Source: Crocodylus rhombifer
Lineage: Eukaryota > Chordata > Crocodylia > Crocodylidae
Assembly: GCA_038503035.1 (NCBI GenBank)
Contig: JAVSML010025157.1
Location: 392,351-456,350, forward strand
Direction: 5' to 3'
DNA length: 64,000 nt
Part shown: positions 1 to 10,870 of the stretch, in pieces
Position numbering within the stretch: the first letter of the stretch is position 1
Layout of the letters: every line of letters begins with the position of its first letter
Made by a program: the position numbers and the translations under genes
The notes under the pieces: generated by a model
Seen by the model: only the letters and a program-made list of their open reading frames with translations
What the model was told of the DNA's origin: nothing
Database searches by the model: none

Positions 1-1499
1 CTCTCCTCCCTTTCTTGAAGATTGGCACCACATTGGCCTTCTTCCAGTCTTCGGGCACTACACCAGAGCGCCAGGAGTTTTCAAAGATCCGTGCCAGGGG
101 CTGGGCTATGACGCTCGCCAGCTCCTCGAGTACCCTGGGGTGCAGATTGTCAGGGCTGGCTGACTTGAAGGTATCCAGCTGCTCAAGGTGTTCCTTCACG
201 AGGTCAGCATTGATGGAGGGTAGGGGATCCCCCTCACCCAGATTTCCCTGCCCCATAGCAGGCATGGGCGTCCCATGGGACTGATGAAAGACTGACACAA
301 AGTACCTATTTAATAGGTTGGCTTTTTCCTGGGCGTCAGTTGTCAGTTGCCCCATCTGGTTTAGCAGTGGTCCAACGTTGCCCTTGCTTTTCCTCCGGCT
401 CCCCACATATCTGAAAAAGGACTTTTTGTTGTCCTTGATGCTTGAAGCTGGTTGGAGTTCAATTGCAGCCTTGGCTTTCCTGGTTTGCTCCCTGCAGGAC
501 CGGACCAGCGCAGAATAATCCTCCTTAGAGGTGAATCCCGTCCTCCATCCTTTGTAGGCTTTCCTTTTTAGCCGCAGGAGGTCCGCTAGGTCCCTGGAGA
601 GCCAGGAGGGCTGCTGTGCCTTCTTGCTGCCTTTCCTCCGTGTTGGAATAGATTTAGCTTGTGCACTGAGGATCGCTTTCTTGAGAAGCAACCACTCTTC
701 TTGAACTCCCATCTCCCTGGGGTCATGGTCCCTGAGGGCCTGACCGACTAGCCTCTTGAGCTTGTCAAAGTCGGCTTTTCTGAAGTCAAGGACTTCTGTG
801 TTGCTGACTGACTTGCCAGCTTTACGGCAGATGGTGAAGGTGATCAGCTTGTGGTCGCTGTCACCCACCTTCCCATCGATCACTAGGTCGCCGATTAGGT
901 CGTCCCCCGTAGCCAGTACCAGGTCAAGCAGCGCTTTGCCTCTCGTTGGCCCATAGACTTCTTGAGTCAGGTAGAGGTCATCCACGCACGAGAGAAAGCT
1001 TTGCGACCGCTCGGATTTTGCTGAGTGATCTTCCCACAAGATGTCTGGGTAATTGAAGTCACCCATGACAACCAAGGTCCTGGAGCAAGCGGCCTCAGTC
1101 AGTTCCCGGGCAAACTCCTGGTCAAGCTCAGGACTTTGAGTGGGAGGTCTGTAGTAGACTCCCACCGTTGTGTCCCCTGTGTCGTTTTTCCCACAAATTT
1201 TTACCCAGAGGGCATCCATGCCAGTCACCAACATCAGCTTGCAGGGACATGTAGCTTTCCTTCACATAGAGAGCTACACCCCCACCCCTTTTGTCAACAC
1301 CATCCCTCCTGTACAGGGTATAGCCCTCTATACCCGTGGTCCAGTCATGGGTGGAGTCCCACCAGGTCTCCGTTATCCCAATGACGTCATAATTCTTTGC
1401 ACTGAGCAGGAGGACAAGCTCCTCCTGCTTGTTACCCAGGCTCCTGGCATTAGTGTACAGGCAGGCAAGTGTGCCCTTAGGGGCTCTTGCCTTGCCCAC
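1..1499 (-). pseudogene. CR1 ORF2: endonuclease and start of reverse transcriptase
   Basis: This is the N-terminal part of the CR1 ORF2 polyprotein, which nicks target DNA and reverse-transcribes the element RNA. From 1499 downward the frame reads an APE-type endonuclease with the motifs NARSLGNK and ITETWWD, which carries the catalytic Glu, then GGGVALYVKES. A single-base shift near 1240 moves the frame. The second frame contains YYRPPTQ, VVMGDFNYPDI (catalytic Asp/Asn) and SDHKL, then the linker and the RT N-terminal block VPEDWKKANVVPIFKKG at the left edge. I read no stop in this second frame over about 1.2 kb. The RT active site is outside the window, so completeness cannot be judged. One repaired base would give an open frame, which points to a fairly recent insertion. 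Confidence 0.9.
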
Positions 1500-1615
1500 A
1501 GATTGTGCCAGGGCTGGGGCAGGGGTGGGCTCCCTTAAGTGCCTTGGTCTGCTGGCTTTGCAAGGGTCGCTCAGCGGGCCAGCAGTGGCAGTAATCCCCC
1601 CATCCCCCAGCGGGC

Positions 1616-2517
1616 TTAGTTTAAAGCCTGGTGGAGCAGGTCAGCCAGCCTGGCTGAGAAGAGCCTCCTCCCCAGGGGAGAGAGGTGGAGGCCATCTCTT
1701 CCCAGCAGCTTGCTGCCTCTCTGTCCAAAGAGCGGGCTGTGGTCATGGAAGCCAAAGCCTTCCTGATGACACCAGCTCCGCAGTCTTTGGTTCATTGCGT
1801 GGATCCTCCTCTCCCTCCTCAGCCCATAGTCCGAGACTGGGAGGATGGACGAAAACACCACCTGAGCTCCCAGACCCCTAAGCCCCGCTCCCAACTCCAT
1901 GTAGTGCCTCATGACCTGGCTGGGGGTGCTCCGAGCCATGTCATTGGTGCCCACGTGAATAAGAAGTATGGGGTAGTGGTCTGTGGGCCGGAGGAGCTGC
2001 GGGATCCTCTCCGCAATGTCTCGGATGTGGGCCCCCAGGAAGCAGCAGACTTCCCGGGCTAAGAGCGGCAGATTGCCCCCTCAGTGCCCCGCAGGATGGA
2101 GTCTCCGACAACAAACACCTTTCGCTTTGACTTGGGAAGAGCGGGGCCAGTAGCTGTGGTTGAGCCTGGGTTGCCTGCGGGAGCTGGCAACTGAGCAGGC
2201 TCTGCTGGGGCTGCAAGAGGTGCTTGTATGGGAAAGTCTGGCCAGAGCTCAGAAAGGGGTTGAACTAGACATTCAAGAACCTCTGGAGGTCCCTGCAAGC
2301 CCAGTTTTCCTGCAGTTTCCTTCTCCTTCCCCACCTTCACCTCAGGCCCCCGCTCAGTCCTTTGGTGCCAGCCAAGTGCCAGGGTCTGGCCATACTCCCA
2401 CCCCCCCCACAACCCTCCCCCACTGGAAAAGCTTGGCAAGGCCCACTTCCTCCCCCTTCCAAGGACACCCCACTGAGGGCCGTGCAGGCCAGGGTGGGGG
2501 TTTAAAGCTCTCCCCAA
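1616..2517 (-). pseudogene. CR1 ORF1 with SGNH esterase domain
   Basis: CR1 ORF1 proteins are RNA-binding or accessory proteins, and many carry an SGNH hydrolase (esterase) domain. Here the first frame (2517-2059) has a low-complexity N-terminus and then KRKVFVVGDSILRGTEG, the GDS block with the nucleophile Ser. One base appears to be missing near 2063. The protein continues in another frame with REVCCFLGAHIRDI, then VGTNDMARSTP (the GTND block) and GRDGLHLSPLGRRLF (the C-terminal D-x-x-H block), ending at 1616. The Ser, Asn, Asp and His motifs are all visible. The N-terminal limit is uncertain. ORF2 begins about 115 bases downstream, as expected for CR1. Confidence 0.85.
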
Positions 2518-2712
2518 TCACACTCATGCTGCCATGGCCTGGCCACCCTCCCACCCCACTCAGCTTCCCTGCAGCCTTACAGCCACTGCCAAAGGGAAGA
2601 GTGGGCTCACTCTAGCACCACCCAGCTTCTAGTCTTAGCCACTGCAGGCATATGGCTGCATTTCCAGAATCAAAAGTAAACATCTATTCACTTGCTTCTC
2701 AGTTCAATCTAT

Positions 2713-2787
2713 GCAGGTTAGACTAAGCTGCAAAGTTTGAATCTATTCAGGATCAGGCTTCTTGAATATCTGTACTTAGTCTAGGTA
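2713..2787 (+). repeat. Solo end of a DNA transposon
   Basis: This stretch matches the right end of the element at 39297-40081: both contain GGTTAGACTAA, then TTGAAT, CAGGCTT and TTGAAT-TCTG, ending in CTAG. Only the terminal 70-75 bases are recognisable here. It sits just outside the 5' end of the CR1. Confidence 0.55.
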
Positions 2788-3649
2788 CTGCCCTGCCTTC
2801 TGCCAGACTTCAGATTAATAGAGGTAATTACCTATATTTTATCATATATGCCAGTAAAATGATCCAAAAGCATTCCAAGTCCAGCATTTCTAAATTATCA
2901 ATTACTCAAAATCAGGTTTGACACTGAGCAGCACCTGCTCCTCTTCTGTCCTGCTAGCCTTCTGTAAGAGTGTATATCTAGTGTTTTAATATTCCCATCA
3001 CACGAATCCCATCTATAGCTAAATATTTCTTTTAATTTCTTAGCATTTGTTAGCTGCATAATCAAAGGATCACTTTTCTCTATACCCATTTATGATTTCT
3101 ATTTATGACACCTGGTATGAGACCAATCACATTCCAAGTATACTCTGGCATGTCTAACCTCATACTTCAGTATGAACTTAATTTTTCTTACCACTACTTT
3201 AAAAAATGTTTAGAGCTAGAATCAATCATTACAATTGCAGTTTTCAAACATCATGAAATCTTAACAAAGTATTGTAGACTGACTGGATCACGCCATAATT
3301 AAACAGGAGGAAAAGAGCAAGGTAGTGATTAGAATTACCCAGTTTTAGAATAAGCTCTAGCCTCAAAAGAGAAAAACTGGCATCGCGGAATTCCATCCTT
3401 ATTACCTCCAATGATTTTCATATTGTATTGGACTCAACTTTCAAGTAAAATAGCATTTTCCAATTGCCAGTGGGTGGGTTGACTGAAATCAAAATTATTT
3501 AAGTCACCAATTTGTAACAGTGATTTAATTCAGCAAACATGAAATTTTGATTTAAGTAACTGATTTTATTTTATTTTTTCTATTTGTACTATTGAGTTAC
3601 TTTCTTAAAGAAAGGTTCACTCTCACTGGTTGGTATTATATGTAAAACA
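2788..3649. other. AT-rich DNA, no gene seen
   Basis: Ordinary AT-rich sequence, probably intronic. The only ORFs are short (65 codons or fewer) and match nothing I recognise. I see no repeat structure. Confidence 0.5.
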
Positions 3650-4698
3650 AAGGATGCAAAAAAGGCTGAAGTGCTCAATGACTCTTTTGCCTCAGTTTCA
3701 CAAGCAAGGTCAGCTCCCAGACTACTGCACCAAGCAGTAATTTGGGGAAGAGTTGAGCAGCCCTCAGTGGTGAAAGGACAGGTTAGGGACTACTTAGGAA
3801 AGATGGATGTGCATAAGTCCATGGGCTGAACAGGATACACCTGAGAGGAAAGAGGGAGTTGGCCGATGTGATTGCAGAGCCATTAGCTACCATCTTTGAA
3901 AACTCATGGTGATTGGGAAAAGTCCTGGATGATTGGAAAAGGGCAGACATAGTGCCCATCTTTAAGAAAGGTTTAAAAAGGAGGATCCAGGGAACTACAG
4001 CCATCAGCTTCACCTCAGTCCCTGGAAAAATCATGGAGCAGATCCTCAAGGAATTCATTTTTAAGCATTTGGAAGAGAAAAAGGTGATTAGGAACAGTCA
4101 GCACGGATTCACCAAGGGCAAATTACGCCTGATCAACCTGACTGCCTTCCATGATGAGATGACTTGCTCTGTAGATGGGGTGTGAACAGTGGATGTGATA
4201 TACTTTGATTTTAGCAAGCTTTTGATCTGGTCTCCTACAACATTCTTGCAGGCAAGCTAAGGAAGTATGGGTTGGATGAATGGACTGTAAGGTGGATAGA
4301 AAACTGGCTGGAGTATCGGGCTCAGAGAATAATAGAGTCCCAGATGAAAGGGGACCCAATAACAGCCTTCAACTACCTGAAGTGGGGTTCAAAAGAGAAT
4401 GGACCTAGACTGTTCTTAGTGGTGGCAGATGACAGAACAAGGGGCAAGGGTCTCAAGTTGCAGCAAGGGAAGTTTAAGTTAGATATTAGGAAGAATTCTC
4501 TCACTAGGAGGGTAGTTAAACACTGAAACAGGTCACCCAGAGAGGTGGCAGAATCTCCATCCTTGGAGGTTTTCAAAGTCTGGCTAGACAAAGCCTTGGC
4601 TGGGATGAACTAGTTGGGGATGGTCCTGCTTCGAGCAGGGGGTTGGGCTAAATGACCTCCCGAGGTCCCTTCCAACCCTAACTTTCTATGATTCTATG
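3650..4698 (+). mobile_element. CR1 LINE, 3' part with internal deletion
   Basis: The plus strand reads CR1 ORF2 pieces: AEVLNDSFASV near 3665, then [36 protein letters not shown] and LTAFHDEMTCSVDGV. Near 4345 the sequence jumps from RT finger/palm sequence straight to the C-terminal tail (AFNYLKWGSKENG, KLDIRKN). The palm segment with the catalytic Asp pair is therefore missing. A 3' UTR follows, and the copy ends at TTTCTATGATTCTATGA, the CR1 terminal tandem repeat. It is 5'-truncated and carries frameshifts, so it is inactive. Confidence 0.9.
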
Positions 4699-6718
4699 AG
4701 CATGCCCATAAAACACCTGACCTATATTGGGTAAACAAACTGAAGGGAACCTTTTTACTTATTTATCTATTTAAAAATTTTTATTAAAAAAAACCAAAAC
4801 ACACAATTATCACTCTACACTTACAAAACTACAATATTGAGCATTCTTGTTTTACCAAGACTTCATAGTAACAAAACTACATCGCAAAAATATACAGCTA
4901 CATACAGTATATTAAACCCTTAAAACTACATCAACTTCCCACAAAAAACAACCCTTAAAGAAACCTCTTTCTTTGTACAGAACCCCATGAAAAAAAGGTT
5001 ACCTCAGTAACCACCCGAAACTCTGACTCTCCCATCAGTCTTCTCTGTTCATTTAACGAAAGAAGTGTGTCCAGTCCTTTTTCCTCCACTTCTCCACTTC
5101 TTCCTCTCCAATCCTTTCATTTTCCCGATCAATGTAGTATTTCAGTTCATGGAGCCCCAGCTTCAGACACTATTTTTCAGTGAAAGCCAGCCCCTTAAAC
5201 ATCCAGGTTTCCTACTTTCCAAAAACTAGTTCTAATGCAAGTGAAGGAAGTCCTTAATAACACTTCTTCTGATCCCTTTGGTATTAGTCCATATAGTACC
5301 AGCTCCTGCACTAATGATAGATTTATTTTGGTGATATTCCTTTCCCACGCCTGCTTGGCATATATGTACACTCCTAAAACATGTCCCACAGCTCTTCCTC
5401 AGGCACCTTGATGAGCTTGTCAAGCCCCATCTGTTTTGCACTTCTCTCACCAGCAAGATATTTTTTTACAATCATCCATGCTAGGTTAGCACATTCACCT
5501 TTTAGTTGTTTATCCGCCACCGCTCCCCACATCTTCACTTGTCTTTCTGTGAAATTTCCCACTGGCACCAACCTGTGTCTCCACCTTACCGCTTTCAATT
5601 TGTTATGACCCTTCAGGACCTCCAGCCCTACCTTCCCTTTTTTGCCTCTGCATGAATCCATCCTGATGTAATGAATCAGTGGCTGCCATGCCCACACACT
5701 CTTCAAAGAGGTCCGATGCACTCACTTCCTCAAAACTGCAGCTGCATGAAATTGGGAGATATGTGGCGTTTTCCCCTCTCCCTCTGTTACCGCCTTGCAT
5801 ATTGCACTTACATATTTCTCATAGACGAACAATCCCAAGTCTGGCAATCTCCATCCCACCATTTCTCTTGCTTTGTACAGTTCAGCTCTATCCAGCCTCT
5901 GTCCTTTGGCATTTCAGAAAAAACACACATATTCCCCTCTGTATGTTTGCTCTCTGTGCCACATCAGTGGGAATACAATTCCCATATACAGAATAATTGG
6001 CAGTCGCACAGGTTTAAACGTTGTCACTATTCTGGCAAAAGACAGTGTCCTTCTGGATCATAACTAAAGGACTGGCTGTAGCCTTGCTATCAACTTTTCC
6101 CATGTTGTACCATCTTTCCCTTTGGCGCCCATCAGGATCCGTAGCACTCCGATTTCTCTCTCATTTGCAGGCTCAACTTCTGCAACTCCCTCCAATTCCC
6201 CACTCCCATTATCATGCTTTTTGACCTATTTTAATTCCTCCATAGCTTTTCCATACTCTGATGTATGTTTTAGCACCTTTTCCAATGAAAGTCTATTTTT
6301 AACTACTATATTTATATCACCCATGTATAGTACACATTTCACCTCACCCCCTAACGGTATCTTTACCCCACTAATGACCTTGTCTTTTCTTATTCTTTGT
6401 GCTAATGGTTCCCATCACACACACAAACAGTAGTAGTGACAAGGATCATCCCTGTCTCACCAATGTATGGATTTTAAAGGCCCCACTTAGGTGCCTGTTA
6501 ATTTGGACTTGACTCTACTTCTCTATACAATAACCTTATCCAACATATAAATATCTCTGTAAACCCCATTTTTCCTAGCACCTTGAATATTTGGTCATGA
6601 CCCACTGTGTCATATATTTTTTCTAAATCTAGATTTGCTATAACTATGTTTTGTTTTCCTCTCTCGGATGTGGGACAGCATCTCTGATCACTCTGATAGT
6701 TTGGCGATCCTTTTACCA

Positions 6719-7224
6719 TGGGGCAGGCAAAGTCCTGCCCACATTGGGCTAGTGGCAGACTCCATTCCTCAGCAGCCCCTACCTGTGTTGCTGTGCCCAG
6801 TTTCCACAGAGACTCTAGCAGCAGCAATGCCATGACAGTGTGGGGCCAGGGTTTCCATAGAAACCAGTTCCAGCAGTGCTGGCAAGGCATACAGCTGGGC
6901 AGGGAGCTGCTCCAGGGCTGGGATATTGCGGTGGTCACACTGTGGTCCAGAACTGACTACACACCCCAGGAACACCCCAGTGATCCACTGCCTGCACACC
7001 ACGGGCAGGGAATCATAGCTCTGCACTAGCTTTGAACCATGCTGTCCCCACAGGAAGACCTTACCATGGGCCACAGAGCCCCTCCCCTCACAGCCATATA
7101 CCCTGCCAGCACTGTTGGGGCTGATCTCCATGGAAACCCTAGCTCTGTGCTGTCACAGCACTACTGCGAGGTGCTAGGAAATGGAGTCTGGCTGCTGGGT
7201 GGATCCACCATTTCACACACTCCT
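6719..7224. mobile_element. Non-autonomous hAT-like element (family A)
   Basis: A GC-richer block of about 505 bp inside the Tx1 RT region. The left end reads CATGGGGCAGGCAAAG. The right end, reversed, reads CAGGAGTGTGTGAAATGG. Both are degenerate versions of the CAGGGGTGGGCAAA terminus common in hAT elements. The flanks TTTTACC and TTCTACC are compatible with an 8-bp target duplication. A second copy of the same family lies at 19014-19496; both contain CAGACTCCATT near the left end and GGATCCACCATTT near the right end. No transposase is encoded. Confidence 0.7.
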
Positions 7225-7879
7225 GTTCTACCTGGTATGTGCATACTTGGTCTTCATGTATTATCTTCTGCAGTTTTTCCTCATCCTCAGTGTCTTAGCC
7301 ATTAACTTATAGTCCATATTAAGGAGCATATAATCAGTCCCCAATTTTTCAGGAGTTCCTTCTTCTCTTTTTTGAAGAATAAGATCACAATGCCTCTTGT
7401 AAAATCTTTCCCTGCATCTCCTGTTTCCATTATTTCTTCAGATACTTCCACTATATCCTTCCCTACCCATGCCCAAAACTTCTTGTAAAAATGTCATAGG
7501 CAGTCAGTCATCTGTTCCTGGTGATTTCCCTCTTTTAAAAGGTTTTTAAACAGTCTTCTACTTCTTCCATCTTCTTTGCTTCCTCCTCCTCTTCAATCTC
7601 TTCCAAAAAAAAAATTTCATCTTCTTCCTGTCTACTTCTTTTGGTAAAGCTGTTCTTAAAAAAATCTTCTCATCACCTCCAACACCTCCCCCTGCTTTCC
7701 CACCCAGGCACAAACTTCTTTCTGTACTGCTTTAAATTCTCCTTTTGCTGCCTTCATTCTCAGCATAAAAATATTGGGACCACTCTTCATTTTCTCCCAC
7801 ACAAAGTCCTTGTGCTAAAAACATTTTCTCTAGTCTTTCTTTTAAACCAGGTTTCTAACTCATCTTGTTTCTTCTAGCC

Positions 7880-8056
7880 CAAAGGTAGGCAGAATATGGT
7901 CTGCAGGCCAAATCTGGGGGCAAGGGGAGGGAGTTTGGGTCCCAAGATGATGACCAGGGGACAAGGCAACTGTCAGGGGGCTGGGCTACCAATGTGGCCC
8001 TCAAAAGCTCAAACCTCATTAAGCAGCTCTCCAGCCGAAATTATTGCCTGCCCCTG
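7880..8056. mobile_element. 177-bp hAT-like MITE with 8-bp target duplication
   Basis: The left terminus CAAAGGTAGGCA mirrors the right terminus, which reversed reads CAGGGGCAGGCA. The flanks are TTCTAGCC (7872-7879) and TTCTAGCT (8057-8064), an 8-bp duplication with one mismatch, as expected for hAT insertion. It sits between the endonuclease and RT parts of the Tx1-type LINE and has no coding capacity. Confidence 0.8.
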
Positions 8057-9099
8057 TTCTAGCTTTTCTTGTACCAGTCTTCATTCTGTGGCTTCCTTTA
8101 GCAGCTCCTGCATCTTTCTTCGTGGCTTAGCTCTTTCTTTCTTTTCTCTAAGCATTCAGCCTTCCTTCCTGAAGAATTCTCCTGTCCTCTTCTTCATCAT
8201 CATCCACCATTCTTTGGTACTCCCGAAATATTTCTTCAGTGATCCCCACCCCTCGGACTGCCTCATGTATGCTTGATATAACCCTTCATTTTGTAATAGC
8301 TGACATTTAACTTTCACAGTCCCTTCCCTCTCATGCAGCTCTTACCAAGACACATTTTCCACCATCAGCATCTGATGATCTCTAAAAGCCATAGTTTTTT
8401 TCTTCCTTATTTCTACTTTTGATAGAAGCACAGAGTCAATTCTTGAGTGTTTCTTCCCACTAGTGAAAACTTTCTTCTCTACCCACACATCTCTTAGCAA
8501 CTTTTTTTTTTAATTATATTTGTTAACAGTCTGGATGAGCTGTCTAAAGCTCCATTTCCCCCTTTCCATTCTGTCGCTCATTTCAATTATACAATTGAAA
8601 TCTTCCGCTATTATGCATGGTCTTCCTCCGACCATGTAAACTGCTAGCTTTCTAAGCAGTGCATTCCTTCCCTCCCTCTTCAGTGCACATACATTGAAAA
8701 TGTCTAATTTTGTTCCCCTGACTGATAGTATCATTTGTTGCAATCTGCCACTGATGACTACTATCTGCTTTGCTCTAAACTCTGGGTTCTTGAATAATAT
8801 TGCTACCTCTGCTGCTTTGTTCTCATTTTTCCCTGACCACCAGGATGGTCCCTATTTAAGACTCATTTGTGCTATTGCTTGAGGTGGTTGACCTTTCCCT
8901 TCTTCACTCACATTCCTGTAGCCTTTGCAAGCTTCTGGATCATTTTCACATGTAGGAAGGCTTGCATATTCCCACCTCCTTACCACTTCCCACCTTCTTG
9001 TCCCCACTCCAGGCTGGCACACAGAGGCATTAGTAACAGAAAACTGTTCTCCAGCTCTTCCTCCAACTCACCTTCCTTATCATCAGGTTTCTTCCTCCT

Positions 9100-10870
9100 G
9101 GTCTTCAGCCCCTGGCTTATCTCTCTCTGTTCTCTCTTGCTCCACCTCCACTTTTGTTTTTTTGTAGCGTGTCTTCTTCCCTCCCCGCCCTCACCTCCAT
9201 GTCTGACTTGTTTTCTGTTCCTGCTTTCCTTTCCATTCTGCCTATCTCCTCCTGTGCTACCTCAAACACAGGATTTCTGCCCCCTTCCTTCTCTGTTCCA
9301 CTTTCCTGCAGGGTTTCTTCCCCCATTTCTACAAGTGTCCAACTCCTCCTCTCCTCCGTGCTTTGCTGTTCCTCAGGGGGTCTGACTATACTTGCAAAGG
9401 CTTTGGGGCACCTATGATACAATCGTCCCTCTCCCTTACAAATACTGCATTTTAGGGCATCCTAGCACTCTGCTGCTCTATGCCTAGGGCTCTACCAAAT
9501 TCATGGCAGAAGTGGGCTGCGCTGCAGCTCCTTTAATCTTGCAGGTTCTCCCATGCAACCCCCTGCTACTGATTGGTGGAGGGGACTCACTTACATCTCA
9601 ATCCTGATCAGTAGAGAAGTGAAAACCAGTTTTAAAAATATCACCATTTTTGCCTCCCCGCTGCTTGCTGCTGGCCAGCAGGAGGCAGAAAGGTTGCCAT
9701 GTTTAAGACCCATTTTTTGCTTCCCTGCCTATCAGGAGTGAGCCACAAGGCAGGCCCCTGCACCAATCAGTGACGGGGGGGGGACCACACATGGGGGAAC
9801 CTGCAAGATTAAAGAGAGCCACAGTGCAGCCCACTTCTGCTTTGAATCAGGTAGGGCCTTATTCCTCATCTCTTTGTATCTGCAGCACACTGTGAGGGGG
9901 CAGTATGCAGAAAAGTGACCTATCCTTTTTGCATTTGCTGCACTGTTTCATTTGCCTGTGGTAGATTACAAAATGCTGGTGTGTCCCAATCCGATGGGAG
10001 ATGCAGAAACCCACCTTGGCTCCACTTGTCTGCTTGTAACACTACTTGGGCCCTTCAGGACCCCATCTAGATATCATACATTTGTCCCTTACATTCTCTA
10101 CTGACATGACCCTTTGGACAGACTTTTCCATCCATCTTCCAATGTCTCCTGCCTCTTGTAAATTCATGTACACTTGAACTATAATCACTCTTCTGCTTGA
10201 CTTTTTCCCTGTTATTTACTTTATCCCTCCCTCCCATGTTTCTCTGCATATTTCTTCCAAAAGTTCTTATACTCTTCTCCATTCCAGTAAGTCAACTCCC
10301 AAGTCTTTTGGCTCCAGAAAACAATCAAGCTGGTGATATGCTCCGCCTACACCTCCAAAATCTCAAATGTTATCTTTACCAGGAAATTACATCTGTTCAT
10401 CGTCGATCCCATCTGCCTCCCATTGCCGGTTAATGTTGCCTTTAACTGCAGCCTCCACTCCTCTCTAGCTTCTCTCAGTGCCTCTCCCATGTTTCCCCAC
10501 CATGCCACTCCTGCTGGGTGAGCCTGCCATCATGCTCCCACTGTATTCTGCTTCTCCCTCAATGTACCTTTTTCTGCTGCTCCCATTATCCTCTACTTTT
10601 TGTCTTCCTTCTGGAGTCATCACTTTTGTCATTGCTGCCTCCGCCATTTATACTGCTGTCTCCTTTCTTCTCCACCTTAGTTTGAACGTAGACAATCTCC
10701 AGATCATCATTTCCACTTTTCAATTCTTTTTCCACCTCATGCTTACTTGCCACCACTGCCACTGTTTTGAGTTTTGGGTCTGCCTTCTCTACTCCTTACA
10801 CCCAACACTCTGTTAATCCCTTTCTCTGCCTTTAAGGCACAAATGAGGTTTTCAATGCTGATGGGTAACT
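9100..10870 (-). pseudogene. Tx1-type ORF1 (gag-like, CCHC knuckles) remnant
   Basis: This is the first ORF of the Tx1-type LINE, a nucleic-acid-binding protein of the element particle. From 10868 downward a short frame reads SIENLICALKAEKGINRVLG, a plausible N-terminal domain. Two zinc-knuckle-like motifs survive: GKVCPKGHVSRECKGQ near 10090-10140, where one Cys position is altered, and KCSICKGEGRLYHRCPKA near 9400-9450. A charged, low-complexity stretch follows towards 9120. The frame is broken into several pieces. I infer the identity from the knuckles plus the position upstream of ORF2; I cannot give an exact start or stop. Confidence 0.65.
10799..10870. repeat. 72-bp direct repeat, left copy
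   Basis: Begins CACCCAACACTCTG and ends GCTGATGGGTAACT. I count six mismatches against the copy at 12511-12582. It flanks the inner Tx1 fragment on its 3' side and belongs to the ORF1 of the outer Tx1 element. Confidence 0.9.

Larger units (their letters stand above)
1..2632 (-). mobile_element. CR1 LINE, 5' part, runs off the left edge
   Basis: The minus strand carries, in order, a CR1-type ORF1 with an esterase domain (about 2517-1616) and a CR1 ORF2 that starts at 1499 and is still open at base 1. The endonuclease and the start of the reverse transcriptase are inside the window; the catalytic RT core and 3' end are beyond it. Each ORF has about one frameshift, so this is the least decayed LINE here. 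The 5' boundary near 2632 is estimated from where GC-rich, element-like sequence gives way to AT-rich DNA. It would lie in CDYL intron 1, in the same orientation as the gene. Confidence 0.9.
4990..8900 (-). pseudogene. Tx1-type ORF2 (endonuclease and reverse transcriptase) remnant
   Basis: This is the remnant of the endonuclease/reverse transcriptase of the Tx1-type LINE. The endonuclease part (8890-8510) reads SGKNENKAAEVAILFKNPEF, SGRLQQMILSVRGTKLDI and EDFNCIIEMSDR; the usual GDFN motif is changed to EDFN. RT blocks follow: LTAYDIF near 7520, then LILFFKKEKKELLKNW and DYKLMAK near 7350. The hAT-like insertion comes next, then LDLEKIYDTVGHDQIFKVL near 6600 and LYMGDINIVVKNRLSLEK near 6320. 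The usual Y/FADD loop is YMGD here, so the first catalytic Asp is lost. A C-terminal block (GECANLAWMIVKKYLAG) lies at about 5490. Many stops and frameshifts are present, so the protein is dead. Confidence 0.8.
4752..10870 (-). mobile_element. Tx1-type LINE, near full length, interrupted
   Basis: Read on the minus strand this is a two-ORF non-LTR retrotransposon of the Tx1/L1 group: ORF1 with CCHC knuckles (10.87-9.1 kb), ORF2 endonuclease (8.9-8.5 kb), reverse transcriptase (7.6-6.2 kb) and a C-terminal region (5.8-5.0 kb). The 3' end near 4752-4790 has an AATAAA signal in a T/A-rich tail. It is interrupted by hAT-like elements at 6719-7224 and 7880-8056, and the 5' side is split by a second Tx1 fragment (10871-12510). 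Its own sequence resumes at 12583. The 5' end was not located. Confidence 0.8.

Noticed and set aside
1429..2062. Plus-strand ORFs of 125-150 codons
   Set aside because: Antisense shadows of the CR1 ORF1 and ORF2 on the minus strand.
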